64,000 nt of DNA from assembly GCF_000725125.1 (NCBI RefSeq), contig NZ_JFCB01000001.1:806001-870000 (forward strand), given 5' to 3'. Below, piece after piece: positions 1 through 8,479 of the stretch. How positions within the stretch are numbered: the stretch's first letter is position 1; every line of letters starts with the position of its first letter. The notes beneath the pieces are model-generated. The model was not told the origin of the DNA. It searched no databases and was given only the letters and a program-made list of their open reading frames with translations. The stretch is from Streptomyces toyocaensis (lineage in GTDB: Bacteria; Actinomycetota; Actinomycetes; Streptomycetales; Streptomycetaceae). The position numbers and the translations under genes are program-made.

Positions 1-1920
1 CTTCTGCACCACCGCGTACACGGCGTGGGACCGGTCGGGCGCCACCACGCCGTGCACGAGCACCGCGGGATCGTGGTGGTCGGCGTGGACCACCGTCCCG
101 CCGTGCAGCAACGGCCGGAGCCGCTTGTGGGTCGCGATCCACTCGGCGAGCAGACGGCGTTCCCCCGGCGTCGCCCGGGTGAGGTCCCACTCGATGCCCA
201 TGTGACCGAAGAGCGCGGTACCGGCGCGGAAGCCGAGGTCGTGCGTGCGGCCGGTGGTGTGCGAGGTCGGGGCGCCGACGTGCGCGCCCATCAGTTCCGG
301 CGGCAGCAGCAGGCCCGTCCAGCACTGGATCTGCTGCCGTTCCAGCGCGTCGATGCAGTCGCTCGTCCACACGCGGTCGCTGCGTTCGAGGATGCCCAGG
401 TCCACCCGGGCGCCGCCGGAGGAACAGGACTCGATCTCCAGCGCGGGGTGGCGGCGGCGCAGCTCGTCCATCAGCGCGTACACCGCGGTCGTCTGGGCGT
501 GCACCCCGCCGACGCCGTACGGGCCGCTGCCCGCGTCGACCAGATCGCGGTTGTGGTCCCACTTGAGATAGTCGACCGCGTACTCGGTGACCAGGGCGTC
601 CAGGCGTTCCAGCACATACGCGTACGCCTCCGGCCGTCCCAGGTCCAGTACCTGCTGGTGCCGTGCCTCCGGCGGCATGCGCCCGGCCGCCGACATGATC
701 CACTCCGGGTGGGCCCTGGCCAGGTCGGAATCCGGGTTGATCATTTCCGGCTCGACCCAGAGGCCGAACTGGAGCCCCCGGGAGCGGACGTGCTCGACGA
801 GCGGGTGGAGCCCGCGCGGCCAGACCTCGGGGTCCACGTACCAGTCGCCGAGTCCCGCCCGGTCGTCGCGGCGGCCGCGGAACCAGCCGTCGTCCAGCAC
901 GAACCGCTCGGCGCCGACCTCCGCGGCGGCGTCCGCCAGGGCGGTGAGGGTGCCCAGGTCCTGCCGGAAGTAGACCGCCTCCCAGGTGTTCAGCGTGACG
1001 GGCCGCGGGGCGGCCGGGTGGTGGGGGCGCTGCCGCAGATACGTGTGGAAGCGCCCCGCCATCTCGTCCAGGCCACGGCCGTACGAGCCCAGGATCCACG
1101 GCGTCTCGTACGAGGCACCGGGCCGCAGACGCATCTCGCCGGGCAGCAGCAGTTCACCGCCGCCCAGGAGGCAGACCCCCGCGTTCGTCCGCTCGGCGAA
1201 GGTACGGTGATTGCCGCTCCACGCCACGTGCAGGCTCCACACCTCACCGCTTCGGAAGCCGAAGCCCCGCTCACCGACCGTGTGCAGGAGCGTGGCGTCG
1301 ACACCGGTCCGGCCGCGGCGGTTCTCCCGCAGATGCGTGCCGAGGGTGAACTCGTGCCGTTGCGGTGAACGCTCCCTGAGGTGACGGCCCGTCAGGTCGA
1401 GCACCTCGGTGGCGTGGGCCGGAACCGGGAGCGCGAGCTGCAGCGCGTCCACCGTGTACGGACCCCGCCCCTGGTTGGTGAGCACCGCGCGATGGCGGAC
1501 GAGTCCGGACCCGGTCAGCTCCAGCTCCCACCGCAACGCGAGCCCGGCCCGCTCGTCCTCGGCTTCGACCACCAGCGAGAGCGGGTCCGGGAAGAGCAGC
1601 TCCCGCACGGTGAAGGCGCTGGAGAAGTCGGCGCCCTCCCGGTGGCCGGACAGCCCCGGCGTCCCCAGCCAGCCGGCCGACTGCTCGGGCAGCACGCTCA
1701 CCGGGACCACCGCGTCGGGCACGCTGGTGCCCACCTCGGTGAGGCTCGCCCAGGCCAGGGAGGTCAGGACGTTGTCGTCGCCGGGCGTGTCCGCCTCCGG
1801 GCCGCCCAGGTCGGCCCCCCAGTGGAGGATCCGGGGCAACCTGGGACCCGCGCAGTCGAGGACGAGGCCGGTGCCTCCGGCACGGAGATGCAGGAGGCCG
1901 GAAGAACGGTCGGATGTCAC
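1..1920 (-). CDS. Alpha-galactosidase, GH36 (3' end cut by window start)
   Basis: This gene was read by translating the minus strand from GTG at 1920-1918; 640 codons are open to the window edge. The protein should hydrolyse terminal alpha-1,6-galactosides such as melibiose or raffinose in the cytoplasm. GH36 hallmarks are all visible: the NTWEAVYF segment, the DDGWF motif, the nucleophile motif KWDHNRD (Asp455, codon 556-558), and SCSSGGARVDLG (about 408-436), which carries the acid/base Asp. GH36 enzymes are usually about 700-730 residues, so perhaps 60-90 residues lie outside the window. The GTG overlaps the stop of the upstream DeoR gene (GTGA), so the two are probably translationally coupled. 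It is the last gene seen in a leftward galactoside operon. No signal peptide is visible. Confidence 0.93.
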   Translation of the reverse strand, partial: MTSDRSSGLLHLRAGGTGLVLDCAGPRLPRILHWGADLGGPEADTPGDDNVLTSLAWASLTEVGTSVPDAVVPVSVLPEQSAGWLGTPGLSGHREGADFSSAFTVRELLFPDPLSLVVEAEDERAGLALRWELELTGSGLVRHRAVLTNQGRGPYTVDALQLALPVPAHATEVLDLTGRHLRERSPQRHEFTLGTHLRENRRGRTGVDATLLHTVGERGFGFRSGEVWSLHVAWSGNHRTFAERTNAGVCLLGGGELLLPGEMRLRPGASYETPWILGSYGRGLDEMAGRFHTYLRQRPHHPAAPRPVTLNTWEAVYFRQDLGTLTALADAAAEVGAERFVLDDGWFRGRRDDRAGLGDWYVDPEVWPRGLHPLVEHVRSRGLQFGLWVEPEMINPDSDLARAHPEWIMSAAGRMPPEARHQQVLDLGRPEAYAYVLERLDALVTEYAVDYLKWDHNRDLVDAGSGPYGVGGVHAQTTAVYALMDELRRRHPALEIESCSSGGARVDLGILERSDRVWTSDCIDALERQQIQCWTGLLLPPELMGAHVGAPTSHTTGRTHDLGFRAGTALFGHMGIEWDLTRATPGERRLLAEWIATHKRLRPLLHGGTVVHADHHDPAVLVHGVVAPDRSHAVYAVVQK

Positions 1921-2756
1921 GTGCGTACGCCTCCGGTCGGTGCGTCGGTCAGGGGGAGGGGAGCCGCGGGCCGCGGCGGCCGGGCCGGCTCGACGACGGT
2001 CAGCGCACCGACCCCGCGTTCCAGCACCTCACGGCCGTGCCGGTCGATGCGCGCGTCGGTGATGAGCAGGTCGGCCGCCTCCAGCGCGACGATGGCCGCC
2101 AGTCCGGTCGTGTCCCACTTGGTGTGGTCGGCGAGCACCACCACCCGGCGCGCCGAGCGGCACATCGCCCGGTTCGTCTCCGCCTCCTCGAGGTTGGGCG
2201 TGCTGAAGCCCTTCCGGGCGTCCATGCCGTGGACCCCCATGAACAGCACGTCGACGTGGAGCGACGCCAGAGCCGCGACCGTCACCGGACCCACCAGCGC
2301 GTCGGAGGGGGTGCGGACGCCACCGGTGAGCACGACCGTCTGCCGGTGCCGCCGGTGGGCGTGCAGGGTGTGCGCCGCCCGGACGCTGTTGGTGACCACC
2401 GTGATGTCCGGGACGTCGAGGAGGTACCGGGCCAGGGTCCAGGTGGTGGTCCCCGCGGTCAGTGCGACCGCACAGCCCGGGACGACGAGCCGGGCGGCCT
2501 CGGCCGCGATCGCCTCCTTGGCGGCGACCTCACGGGACCGCTTCTCCCGGAACGCCGGTTCCGCGGTGCTGCCGTGCTCGGTTGTGACCGCGCCTCCGTG
2601 GACCTTGTCGAGGTGGCCACGGCGCGCGAGGGACTCCAGGTCGCGCCGGATCGTCATGTGGGACACGCCGAACCGCTCGGTCAGCGCGCCCACCCGGATC
2701 GAACCGTGCTGCCGGACGAGCTCGGCGATCGCCTCCTGCCGTTGTCTGGCGAGCAT
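1917..2756 (-). CDS. DeoR/GlpR-family transcriptional regulator
   Basis: A 279-aa cytoplasmic repressor-type protein. Residues about 1-60 form the DeoR winged helix-turn-helix (QRQEAIAELV, then GVSHMTIRRDLESL). The rest is the sugar-phosphate-binding DeoRC domain, with the conserved TAGTTTW segment and a VLADHTKW motif near the C-terminus. The ATG at 2756 is 4 nt downstream of the GH42 stop, and its own stop overlaps the GH36 start. It sits inside the operon between two galactosidase genes, so autoregulation of the galactoside operon in response to a galactose-derived phosphosugar is the simplest inference. The inducer cannot be read from sequence. Candidate operators are the dyads at 8161-8230 in front of the first gene. 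Confidence 0.9.
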   Translation of the reverse strand: MLARQRQEAIAELVRQHGSIRVGALTERFGVSHMTIRRDLESLARRGHLDKVHGGAVTTEHGSTAEPAFREKRSREVAAKEAIAAEAARLVVPGCAVALTAGTTTWTLARYLLDVPDITVVTNSVRAAHTLHAHRRHRQTVVLTGGVRTPSDALVGPVTVAALASLHVDVLFMGVHGMDARKGFSTPNLEEAETNRAMCRSARRVVVLADHTKWDTTGLAAIVALEAADLLITDARIDRHGREVLERGVGALTVVEPARPPRPAAPLPLTDAPTGGVRT

Positions 2757-2760
2757 CCCG

Positions 2761-4800
2761 TCACCGCTCCGACGGCGGGGTGCCGTCTTCCCGGATCACC
2801 ATGACGTCACCCGCGGGGACGACGGCGGCGCCGTCGGCGACGGCGCCGCTCAGCAGGTCGGTGCCCTTCGCACGGACGGGCACGTCACGGGTGGTGTGAT
2901 TGATCAGGAAGAGGTAGGTGGCGTCCCGGCCGCTCCTGCGGACGGCCTCGAGCCCCGGCGGCACCTCGGCCGCGGCCGTGACCCCGGCCTCCCGGCAGAC
3001 CCGGGCCAGCAGGGCGCGCAAGGTGCCGGCGGACGGCCGCGTCGCCACGTACCAGGCCACGCCGTCGCCGTACGCGTTGCGCGTGACCGCGGGATGCCCC
3101 GCGACCGGCCCACCCGCCGACGGATCCTCGTCGAACGACACGATCGTCTCGGCACCCCTCGGCTCCACGAGCTCGGTCCAGACACGCGCCGGTGAGCCGT
3201 CGGAGAGCAGGGCCGTCCCGGCCTCCCGCAGCGGGAAGAACTCGTCGACCCGGATCCCGAGCATCTCCCGGTACGCCCCGGGATGGCCGCCGAGCCGCAC
3301 GTGGTCGTTCTCGTCCACCACGCCGCTGAAGAAGCCGACGGCCGCGTGCCCGCCCTCGCGCACGAACGCGTCCAGCGACGACGCGTCGGCGTCGCTCGTC
3401 AGGCAGAGGCTCGGGACCAGCACCAGCCGCCGGTCGCTCAGATCGGTCGACGGGTGCACGAGGTCGCAGGTGATGCCCAGCGACCACAGGGCCTCGTACC
3501 AGGCACGGACCTGGTCGAGGTAGCGCACGTCCTGTGAGGGGGTGGCCGGCATCTCCAGCGTCCACCAGGCGTTCCAGTCGAAGAGCAGGGCCACGTCCGA
3601 CTCGACGCGGCTGCCGCGCACCTCCGCGAGTGCCCTCAGCTCCCGGCCGAGGGCGGTCACCTCGCGCCAGGTCTTGGTGTCGGTGCCGCCGTGCGGCAGC
3701 ATCGCCGAATGCCACTTCTCGGCGCCGGCCCGCGACTGGCGCCACTGGAAGTACAGGACGCCGTCCGCGCCGCGCGCCACGTGCGCGAGACTGTTGCGCC
3801 GCATCTGCCCCGGGGTCTTCGCCACGTTGCGCGGCTGCCAGTTCACCGCGGAGGTGGAGTGCTCCATCAGCAGCCACGGAGCGCCGCCGCCCATGCCGCG
3901 GGCGAGGTCGGCGTCGAGGGACAGGCCGATGTGCGCCTCGGGGTCGGCGGCCGTGAGGTACTGGTCCACGGACACGACGTCGCACTCCCGGGCGAAGGAG
4001 AAGCCGTCGACCTTCTTCTCCAGCGTGACCAGGAGGTTGGTGGTCAGCGGCACGCCGGGGGAGAGGCGGCGTACGGTCTCCGCCTCACGCCGGTGCAGCG
4101 TCAGCAGGGCGTGGGAGGAGAACCGCCAGAAGTCCAGCTGCTGGGTCGGATTGGGGACGGCGGCCGTGGCGCGCGGTGGCACGATTTCCGCCCAGTCGCC
4201 GTACCGCTGGCTCCAGAAGGCCGTGCCCCACGCCTGGTTGAGGCCGTCGAGATCCCCGTACCGGTCCCGCAGCCAGTCCCGGAAGGCCCCGGCGCTGGTG
4301 TCGCAGTAGCAGTGCGCGTTGTGGTTGCCCCATTCGTTGTGCAGGTGCCACAGCGCGAGCGCGGGGTGGTCGCGGTACCGCTCCACGAGCCGCTCGACGA
4401 GACGGCCGGCCGCCTCGGCGTACGCCGGGCTGCTCGGGCAGAACGTCTGCCGTGAGCCGTGGCTCAGCCGGACGCCCTCGGCGGTCACCGGCAGCGCCTC
4501 GGGGTGCCGCAGCGAGAACCACGGCGGCGGGGACGCCGTGGCCGTCGCCAGGTCGGCCGCGACCCCGTGCGCGTGCAGCAGGTCCATGACCTCGTCGAGC
4601 AGGCCGAACTCGTACTGCCCGGGGCGGGGTTCGAGGAACGCCCAGGAGAAGACGCCGACGGTGACGAGGTTGACGCCGGCCTCCCGCATGAGGCGGACGT
4701 CCTCGTCCCACACCTCGCGCGGCCACTGCTCCGGGTTGTAGTCACCGCCGTAGGCGATGCCGCCGAGCCGGTCGGAGAGTTGCTTGAGCACGTCGTTCAC
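2761..4800 (-). CDS. Beta-galactosidase, GH42
   Basis: A 679-aa GH42 beta-galactosidase, the usual length for the family. The GGDYNPEQWP segment at residues 18-27 is typical. Catalytic candidates are Glu156 in WHLHNEWG (acid/base) and Glu313 in WLLMEHSTSAVNWQPRN (nucleophile). Cys residues near 164-166 fit the zinc-binding cluster often seen in this family. A trimerisation-like domain and a C-terminal beta domain follow. No signal peptide is visible, so it should act on imported beta-galactosides. It starts with GTG at 4800, overlapping the stop of the upstream permease by 4 nt, and ends 4 nt before the DeoR gene. Together with GH36 it gives the operon both anomeric specificities. Confidence 0.95.
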   Translation of the reverse strand: MNDVLKQLSDRLGGIAYGGDYNPEQWPREVWDEDVRLMREAGVNLVTVGVFSWAFLEPRPGQYEFGLLDEVMDLLHAHGVAADLATATASPPPWFSLRHPEALPVTAEGVRLSHGSRQTFCPSSPAYAEAAGRLVERLVERYRDHPALALWHLHNEWGNHNAHCYCDTSAGAFRDWLRDRYGDLDGLNQAWGTAFWSQRYGDWAEIVPPRATAAVPNPTQQLDFWRFSSHALLTLHRREAETVRRLSPGVPLTTNLLVTLEKKVDGFSFARECDVVSVDQYLTAADPEAHIGLSLDADLARGMGGGAPWLLMEHSTSAVNWQPRNVAKTPGQMRRNSLAHVARGADGVLYFQWRQSRAGAEKWHSAMLPHGGTDTKTWREVTALGRELRALAEVRGSRVESDVALLFDWNAWWTLEMPATPSQDVRYLDQVRAWYEALWSLGITCDLVHPSTDLSDRRLVLVPSLCLTSDADASSLDAFVREGGHAAVGFFSGVVDENDHVRLGGHPGAYREMLGIRVDEFFPLREAGTALLSDGSPARVWTELVEPRGAETIVSFDEDPSAGGPVAGHPAVTRNAYGDGVAWYVATRPSAGTLRALLARVCREAGVTAAAEVPPGLEAVRRSGRDATYLFLINHTTRDVPVRAKGTDLLSGAVADGAAVVPAGDVMVIREDGTPPSER

Positions 4801-5708
4801 GACTTCACCGCTCCCGCCGCGAGCCCGGCCTTCCAGTACCGCTGGAGCACCAGGAAGGTGATGACGATCGGCACCACCGAGACGAGCGACCCGGTGAGGC
4901 TCAGGATCTGCAGCGAGGGGTCGCGGCTGACCTGGGACTGCCAGGTGAACAGCCCGAGGGTGACCGGGTAGAGGCGGTCGTCCTGGAGCATCACCAGCGG
5001 CAGCAGGAAGTTGTTCCAGATGACCACGAACTGGAAGAGGAAGATCGTCACCATCGCGGGCGACATCAGCCGCAGCGCCATCGTGAAGAAGGTCCGCAAC
5101 TCGCCGGCGCCGTCGATCCGGGCGGCCTCCAGGAGTTCGTCCGGCACGGAGGCGGCCGCGAAGATGCGGGAGAGGTAGACGCCGAAGGGACTGACGACGC
5201 TGGGCAGGAAGACCGCCCAGAACGTGTTGGTGGCGTCCATCTCGGCGAAGAGCAGGAACAGCGGCAGCGCCAGCGCCGTGGCCGGGACCAGGACACCGCC
5301 GAGCACCACGGAGAACAGGAACTCACGTCCCCGGAAACGGTACTTGGCCAGCGCGTAGCCGGCCATGGCGGACAGCAGCGTGCCCACCGCCGCGCCCGCC
5401 CCCGCGTAGAGGAGGCTGTTGAACAGCCAGGGCAGGTACACCCCGTCCTGCTTGGCGAACAGTGCCCGCAGGTTGTCCCACAGGTGGATGTCGGAGAACC
5501 ACAGCCCGAACGAGTCGACCAGGTCACCCTGGCTCTTGGTGGCGGAGACGACCAGCCAGAACACCGGGAGCAGCATGTAAAGCGCGACGACCACCAGGAA
5601 TCCGGTGGCGGCGATCACCGACAGACGGCTCTCCCTGGGACCGCGTGGTGCCGTCCCCGAGGTCCGGCGGGGCGCGTGGGCGCCCGCGGTGTCCGTGAGG
5701 AGGCTCAT
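4797..5708 (-). CDS. Carbohydrate ABC transporter permease, MalG type
   Basis: A 303-aa inner-membrane permease with about six transmembrane segments; the first is near residues 31-52. The cytoplasmic EAA loop, which contacts the ATPase, reads EAARIDGAGELRTFF near residue 200. The C-terminus ends in a typical QRYWKAGLAAGAVKS, as in MalG proteins. Its ATG overlaps the stop of the upstream MalF-type gene (ATGA), and its own stop overlaps the GH42 start. No ATPase gene is present in the operon. In Streptomyces such importers commonly borrow the shared MsiK ATPase, which I infer here. Confidence 0.95.
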   Translation of the reverse strand: MSLLTDTAGAHAPRRTSGTAPRGPRESRLSVIAATGFLVVVALYMLLPVFWLVVSATKSQGDLVDSFGLWFSDIHLWDNLRALFAKQDGVYLPWLFNSLLYAGAGAAVGTLLSAMAGYALAKYRFRGREFLFSVVLGGVLVPATALALPLFLLFAEMDATNTFWAVFLPSVVSPFGVYLSRIFAAASVPDELLEAARIDGAGELRTFFTMALRLMSPAMVTIFLFQFVVIWNNFLLPLVMLQDDRLYPVTLGLFTWQSQVSRDPSLQILSLTGSLVSVVPIVITFLVLQRYWKAGLAAGAVKS

Positions 5709-6652
5709 GATTCAGCCTTTCGACCCGTGAGCTTGAGGAAACCGAACGACAGGACGAACGTGGCCAGCGCCAGCGTCACCGACATGGCGGCGGCCTCGCT
5801 GTAGTTGTTCGCCGAGGCGAGCGAGTAGGCCGCCAGGTTGGGCGTGTAGGTGCTGGTCACGCTGGTGGAGATCGACCGCAGTACCTGTGGTTCGGTGAAC
5901 AGCTGCAGCGTCCCGATGATGGAGAAGACGCCCGTCAGAACGAGGGCCGGACGCAGGATCGGGACCTTGATCCGCCAGGCGATGGCCGCCTCGCTCGCGC
6001 CGTCCATGCGTGCCGCCTCGTAGATGTCGGACGGGACGGCCTGCAGCGCGGCGTAGATGATCAGCATGTTGTACCCGGTGTACGTCCAGGTCACGATGTT
6101 GCCGATGGACCACAGCATCATCGACGAGCCCAGGAAGTCCGGCGCGGACCCCGCCTTGTCGAGCAGCTCCACGATGGGCGACAGCCTCGGGTCGTACAGG
6201 AAGGCCCACATGAGCGCCGCGATCACGCCGGGGATGCCGTACGGCACGAAGTAGGCGATCCGGAAGAAGCGCTTGAGGCGGGCCACGGTCGAGTCCAGCA
6301 GCAGCGCGAGCACGAGCGCCAGCAGCAGCATCACCGGGATCTGCACCAGCCCGAAGACCAGCACCCGGCCGACGCTGCCGAGGAACTCGGAGTCGCCGAG
6401 TACCTCCTTGTACTGGTCGAGGCCGGCGAAGACGGTCGTCTTGCGGCCGAAGGTGCCGCCGGTCCGCTCGGTCCTGAGCAGGCTCTGGTAGAGCGCGTAG
6501 CCGACCGGGACCAGCGTGAACAGGACGAACGGCACGAAGAACGGCAGGAGGAAGAAGAGGGGCGCCCAGTTCCGTCCGCGACGCGGGGGCTTGCGTGCCG
6601 GGGCGGGCGGTGTCGGCGGCGCGGCTGTCGCCGCTATGGGGTCGGCGGTCAT
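5705..6652 (-). CDS. Carbohydrate ABC transporter permease, MalF type
   Basis: A 315-aa permease partner. A Pro/Ala-rich cytoplasmic N-terminus (about 1-28) precedes six predicted membrane spans, the first near residues 30-55. The EAA loop EAARMDGASEAAIAW lies near residue 210. It is separated from the upstream solute-binding protein by 83 nt that contain a strong hairpin, and it overlaps the next permease by 4 nt. The heterodimer with the MalG-type protein should form the membrane channel for the oligosaccharide captured by the 6736-8100 lipoprotein. Confidence 0.95.
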   Translation of the reverse strand: MTADPIAATAAPPTPPAPARKPPRRGRNWAPLFFLLPFFVPFVLFTLVPVGYALYQSLLRTERTGGTFGRKTTVFAGLDQYKEVLGDSEFLGSVGRVLVFGLVQIPVMLLLALVLALLLDSTVARLKRFFRIAYFVPYGIPGVIAALMWAFLYDPRLSPIVELLDKAGSAPDFLGSSMMLWSIGNIVTWTYTGYNMLIIYAALQAVPSDIYEAARMDGASEAAIAWRIKVPILRPALVLTGVFSIIGTLQLFTEPQVLRSISTSVTSTYTPNLAAYSLASANNYSEAAAMSVTLALATFVLSFGFLKLTGRKAES

Positions 6653-6691
6653 GTCGTGGTCACTTCCTGAGGTGTGCTGAGTGAGGAGGAC

Positions 6692-6728
6692 GGGGCCGGC
6701 CGGCGGGGTCCGCGGCCGGGCCGGCCCC
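6692..6728 (-). terminator. Intercistronic hairpin after the sugar-binding lipoprotein gene
   Basis: A 10-bp perfect GC stem (6692-6701 pairs with 6719-6728) lies between the lipoprotein stop and the MalF start, with no U tract. Such hairpins in ABC operons often act as partial attenuators or RNA stabilisers that raise binding-protein levels over permeases. That role is inference. Confidence 0.55.
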
Positions 6729-6735
6729 TCGTCAC

Positions 6736-8100
6736 CTACTTGGCGACCTCGAGGGACTGCTTCTCCAGCGAGTCCACCGTCTTGGCGTCGGTCTGCGCGA
6801 GGGCGTCCTTCAGCGTGCCCTTGCCGCCCAGGGCTCCCGCGATGCCGTCACCCATGAAGCGGTAGGTGTCGGTCATCGTCGGGCCGAAGGTCCAGTCGGT
6901 GGTGACGTTCCCGGAGGCCTGCGCGAAGACGTCGAAGATCTTCTGGCCGTCGTAGAAGTCCACCGGCTGCTGCAGCGCCTCCAGCCGGAGGCCCGCCGTG
7001 GCCGCGGGGTAGAGACCGCCCTCACGGTTGAGGATCTCCAGCGCCTTCGCGTCCGTGTTCAGCCACAGCGCGAACTGCGCCGCTTCGTAGGGGTGCTCGC
7101 TCTTGCCGAGGACCGCGGTGGTCGAACCGCCCCAGTTGCCGGCCTTGTTCTCGCCCGCGGACCACTGCGGCATCGGCGCCACGGCCCACTTGCCGGCGGT
7201 CGCCTTGGCGTTGTCCCGGATGGTGCTGTAACCCCAGGCGGCGCTGACCCAGGTCGCCACCTCGCCGTTGTTCCACGCCTTGTAGAGCGCGGGGGAGAAG
7301 CCCTGGAGGTCGGTGGCGACCAGCTTCTCGTCGATCATCTTCTGCCAGTAGTCCGCCACCTCGCCGGCGGCCGGGCTGTCGACGTCGACCTTCCAGGCGT
7401 CGCCCTCCTGGGCGAACATGTTCGCCCCCTTCTGCCACAGCATGCCGCTGAACCAGTTGGGGTCCGTCTGCGAGAAGTGCGTCATGTACGCCTTCGGGTC
7501 GGCCTTCTTCAGCTTCTTGGCCGCCTCGTGGTACTCCTCCCAGGTCTTCGGGACGGATATGCCGTGCTTCTCGAACAGGTCCTTGCGGTAGAAGAGCGCC
7601 ATGGGGCCGGTGTCCTGCGGCACCGCCCAGACGCCGTCCTCGCCGCCGGCGCCGAAGGTCACCTGGGACCAGGTCCAGTCGGCGAAGTCGCCCTCCGCCT
7701 CCTTGACGCCCGCGCAGGACGCGATGTCGGTCAGGCCCTCCTGGAGACGGAAGCTCGCCAGCGAGTCGTACTCGATCTGGCCGAGGTCGGGGGCGTTGCC
7801 CGCCTTCAGCGCGTTCGACATGTTCTGGTAGGTGCCGGCGTTGCCCGCGGGGGTCGACTTGACGGTCACCTGGATGTCGGGGTTCTGGCGGTTCCACTCG
7901 GCGACGGCCTTCTCCACGCCGGGAATCCACGACCAGTACGTGAGCTTGACCTTGCCGTCGCTCTTCTCGCACGTGGCCTGCTCGCCCGACGCGCCGTCCT
8001 CGGTGCCGGAGCCACCGCAGGCCGCGGTGGCGAGCAGGGGGAGTGCGGCGAGGGCCACCAGGGCCCGGCGAAGCACGGGGCGATGGGTCCGCAGTGACAT
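6736..8100 (-). CDS. Sugar ABC transporter substrate-binding lipoprotein
   Basis: A 454-aa family-1 extracellular solute-binding protein. I chose ATG 8098-8100 because AGGAGACGCC precedes it and the protein then opens with an arginine-containing lipoprotein signal peptide. The lipobox is ATAAC-GG (Cys near residue 28). A longer in-frame start at 8187 would bury the signal peptide. The mature part shows the SBP_bac_1 pattern (LTYWSWIPGVE, then a YYDSLASFR-like region and WVSAAWGYS). It is the first gene of the galactoside operon, so its ligand is probably an alpha- or beta-galactoside. The exact sugar cannot be told from sequence. Confidence 0.93.
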   Translation of the reverse strand: MSLRTHRPVLRRALVALAALPLLATAACGGSGTEDGASGEQATCEKSDGKVKLTYWSWIPGVEKAVAEWNRQNPDIQVTVKSTPAGNAGTYQNMSNALKAGNAPDLGQIEYDSLASFRLQEGLTDIASCAGVKEAEGDFADWTWSQVTFGAGGEDGVWAVPQDTGPMALFYRKDLFEKHGISVPKTWEEYHEAAKKLKKADPKAYMTHFSQTDPNWFSGMLWQKGANMFAQEGDAWKVDVDSPAAGEVADYWQKMIDEKLVATDLQGFSPALYKAWNNGEVATWVSAAWGYSTIRDNAKATAGKWAVAPMPQWSAGENKAGNWGGSTTAVLGKSEHPYEAAQFALWLNTDAKALEILNREGGLYPAATAGLRLEALQQPVDFYDGQKIFDVFAQASGNVTTDWTFGPTMTDTYRFMGDGIAGALGGKGTLKDALAQTDAKTVDSLEKQSLEVAK

Positions 8101-8160
8101 GGCGTCTCCTTTGTGCGTGCCGCTCCGCCAGGTGTCCCGGAGCAACGGGGTGCGCACACC

Positions 8161-8230
8161 TTGACTGTTAACTCCTCGTGAAGTCAACAGGGTCCATCGC
8201 TAAATAACGGAATCAAACAAGAACCGTTAT
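8161..8230. promoter_or_regulatory. Operator/promoter region of the galactoside operon
   Basis: The 379-nt divergent gap 8101-8479 holds two clear dyads. ATAACGG (8204-8210) and CCGTTAT (8224-8230) are a perfect 7-bp inverted repeat with a 13-nt spacer. TTGAC (8161-8165) and GTCAA (8183-8187) form a second one. On the minus strand, TTGACT (8187-8182) could be a -35 with a weak CAAGGT -10 18 nt on. These are good candidates for binding by the operon's DeoR-type regulator, but nothing proves it. On the other side, AAACGTTT (8318-8325) is a LacI-type palindromic core in front of the rightward DUF1254 genes. Confidence 0.5.
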
Positions 8231-8479
8231 GCGGCATGCGGGACCGGCCGAAATTGGTCTCTACCTGCGGGGGTTGGACATGCCGGTTGCCGGGCGGGAT
8301 TGTCGAACGTTGTCAGAAAACGTTTCAGTGAATGTGCACCTGCGAAGAGCGTCCGTGTTCGGCCGCCCGACGGGCCGCCGGCCCGCTCGCGACGCTCCGA
8401 TGGCCCAGGTCCGGTGGCGGGCCCCGGCGCGACCGCTCATGGTCGACAGGGCGACCCCTTCCCGAGGACGGAGCGAGCC

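Noticed and set aside
25..1368. Plus-strand frame at the window start
   Set aside because: The minus strand encodes GH36 with all catalytic motifs in the same region.
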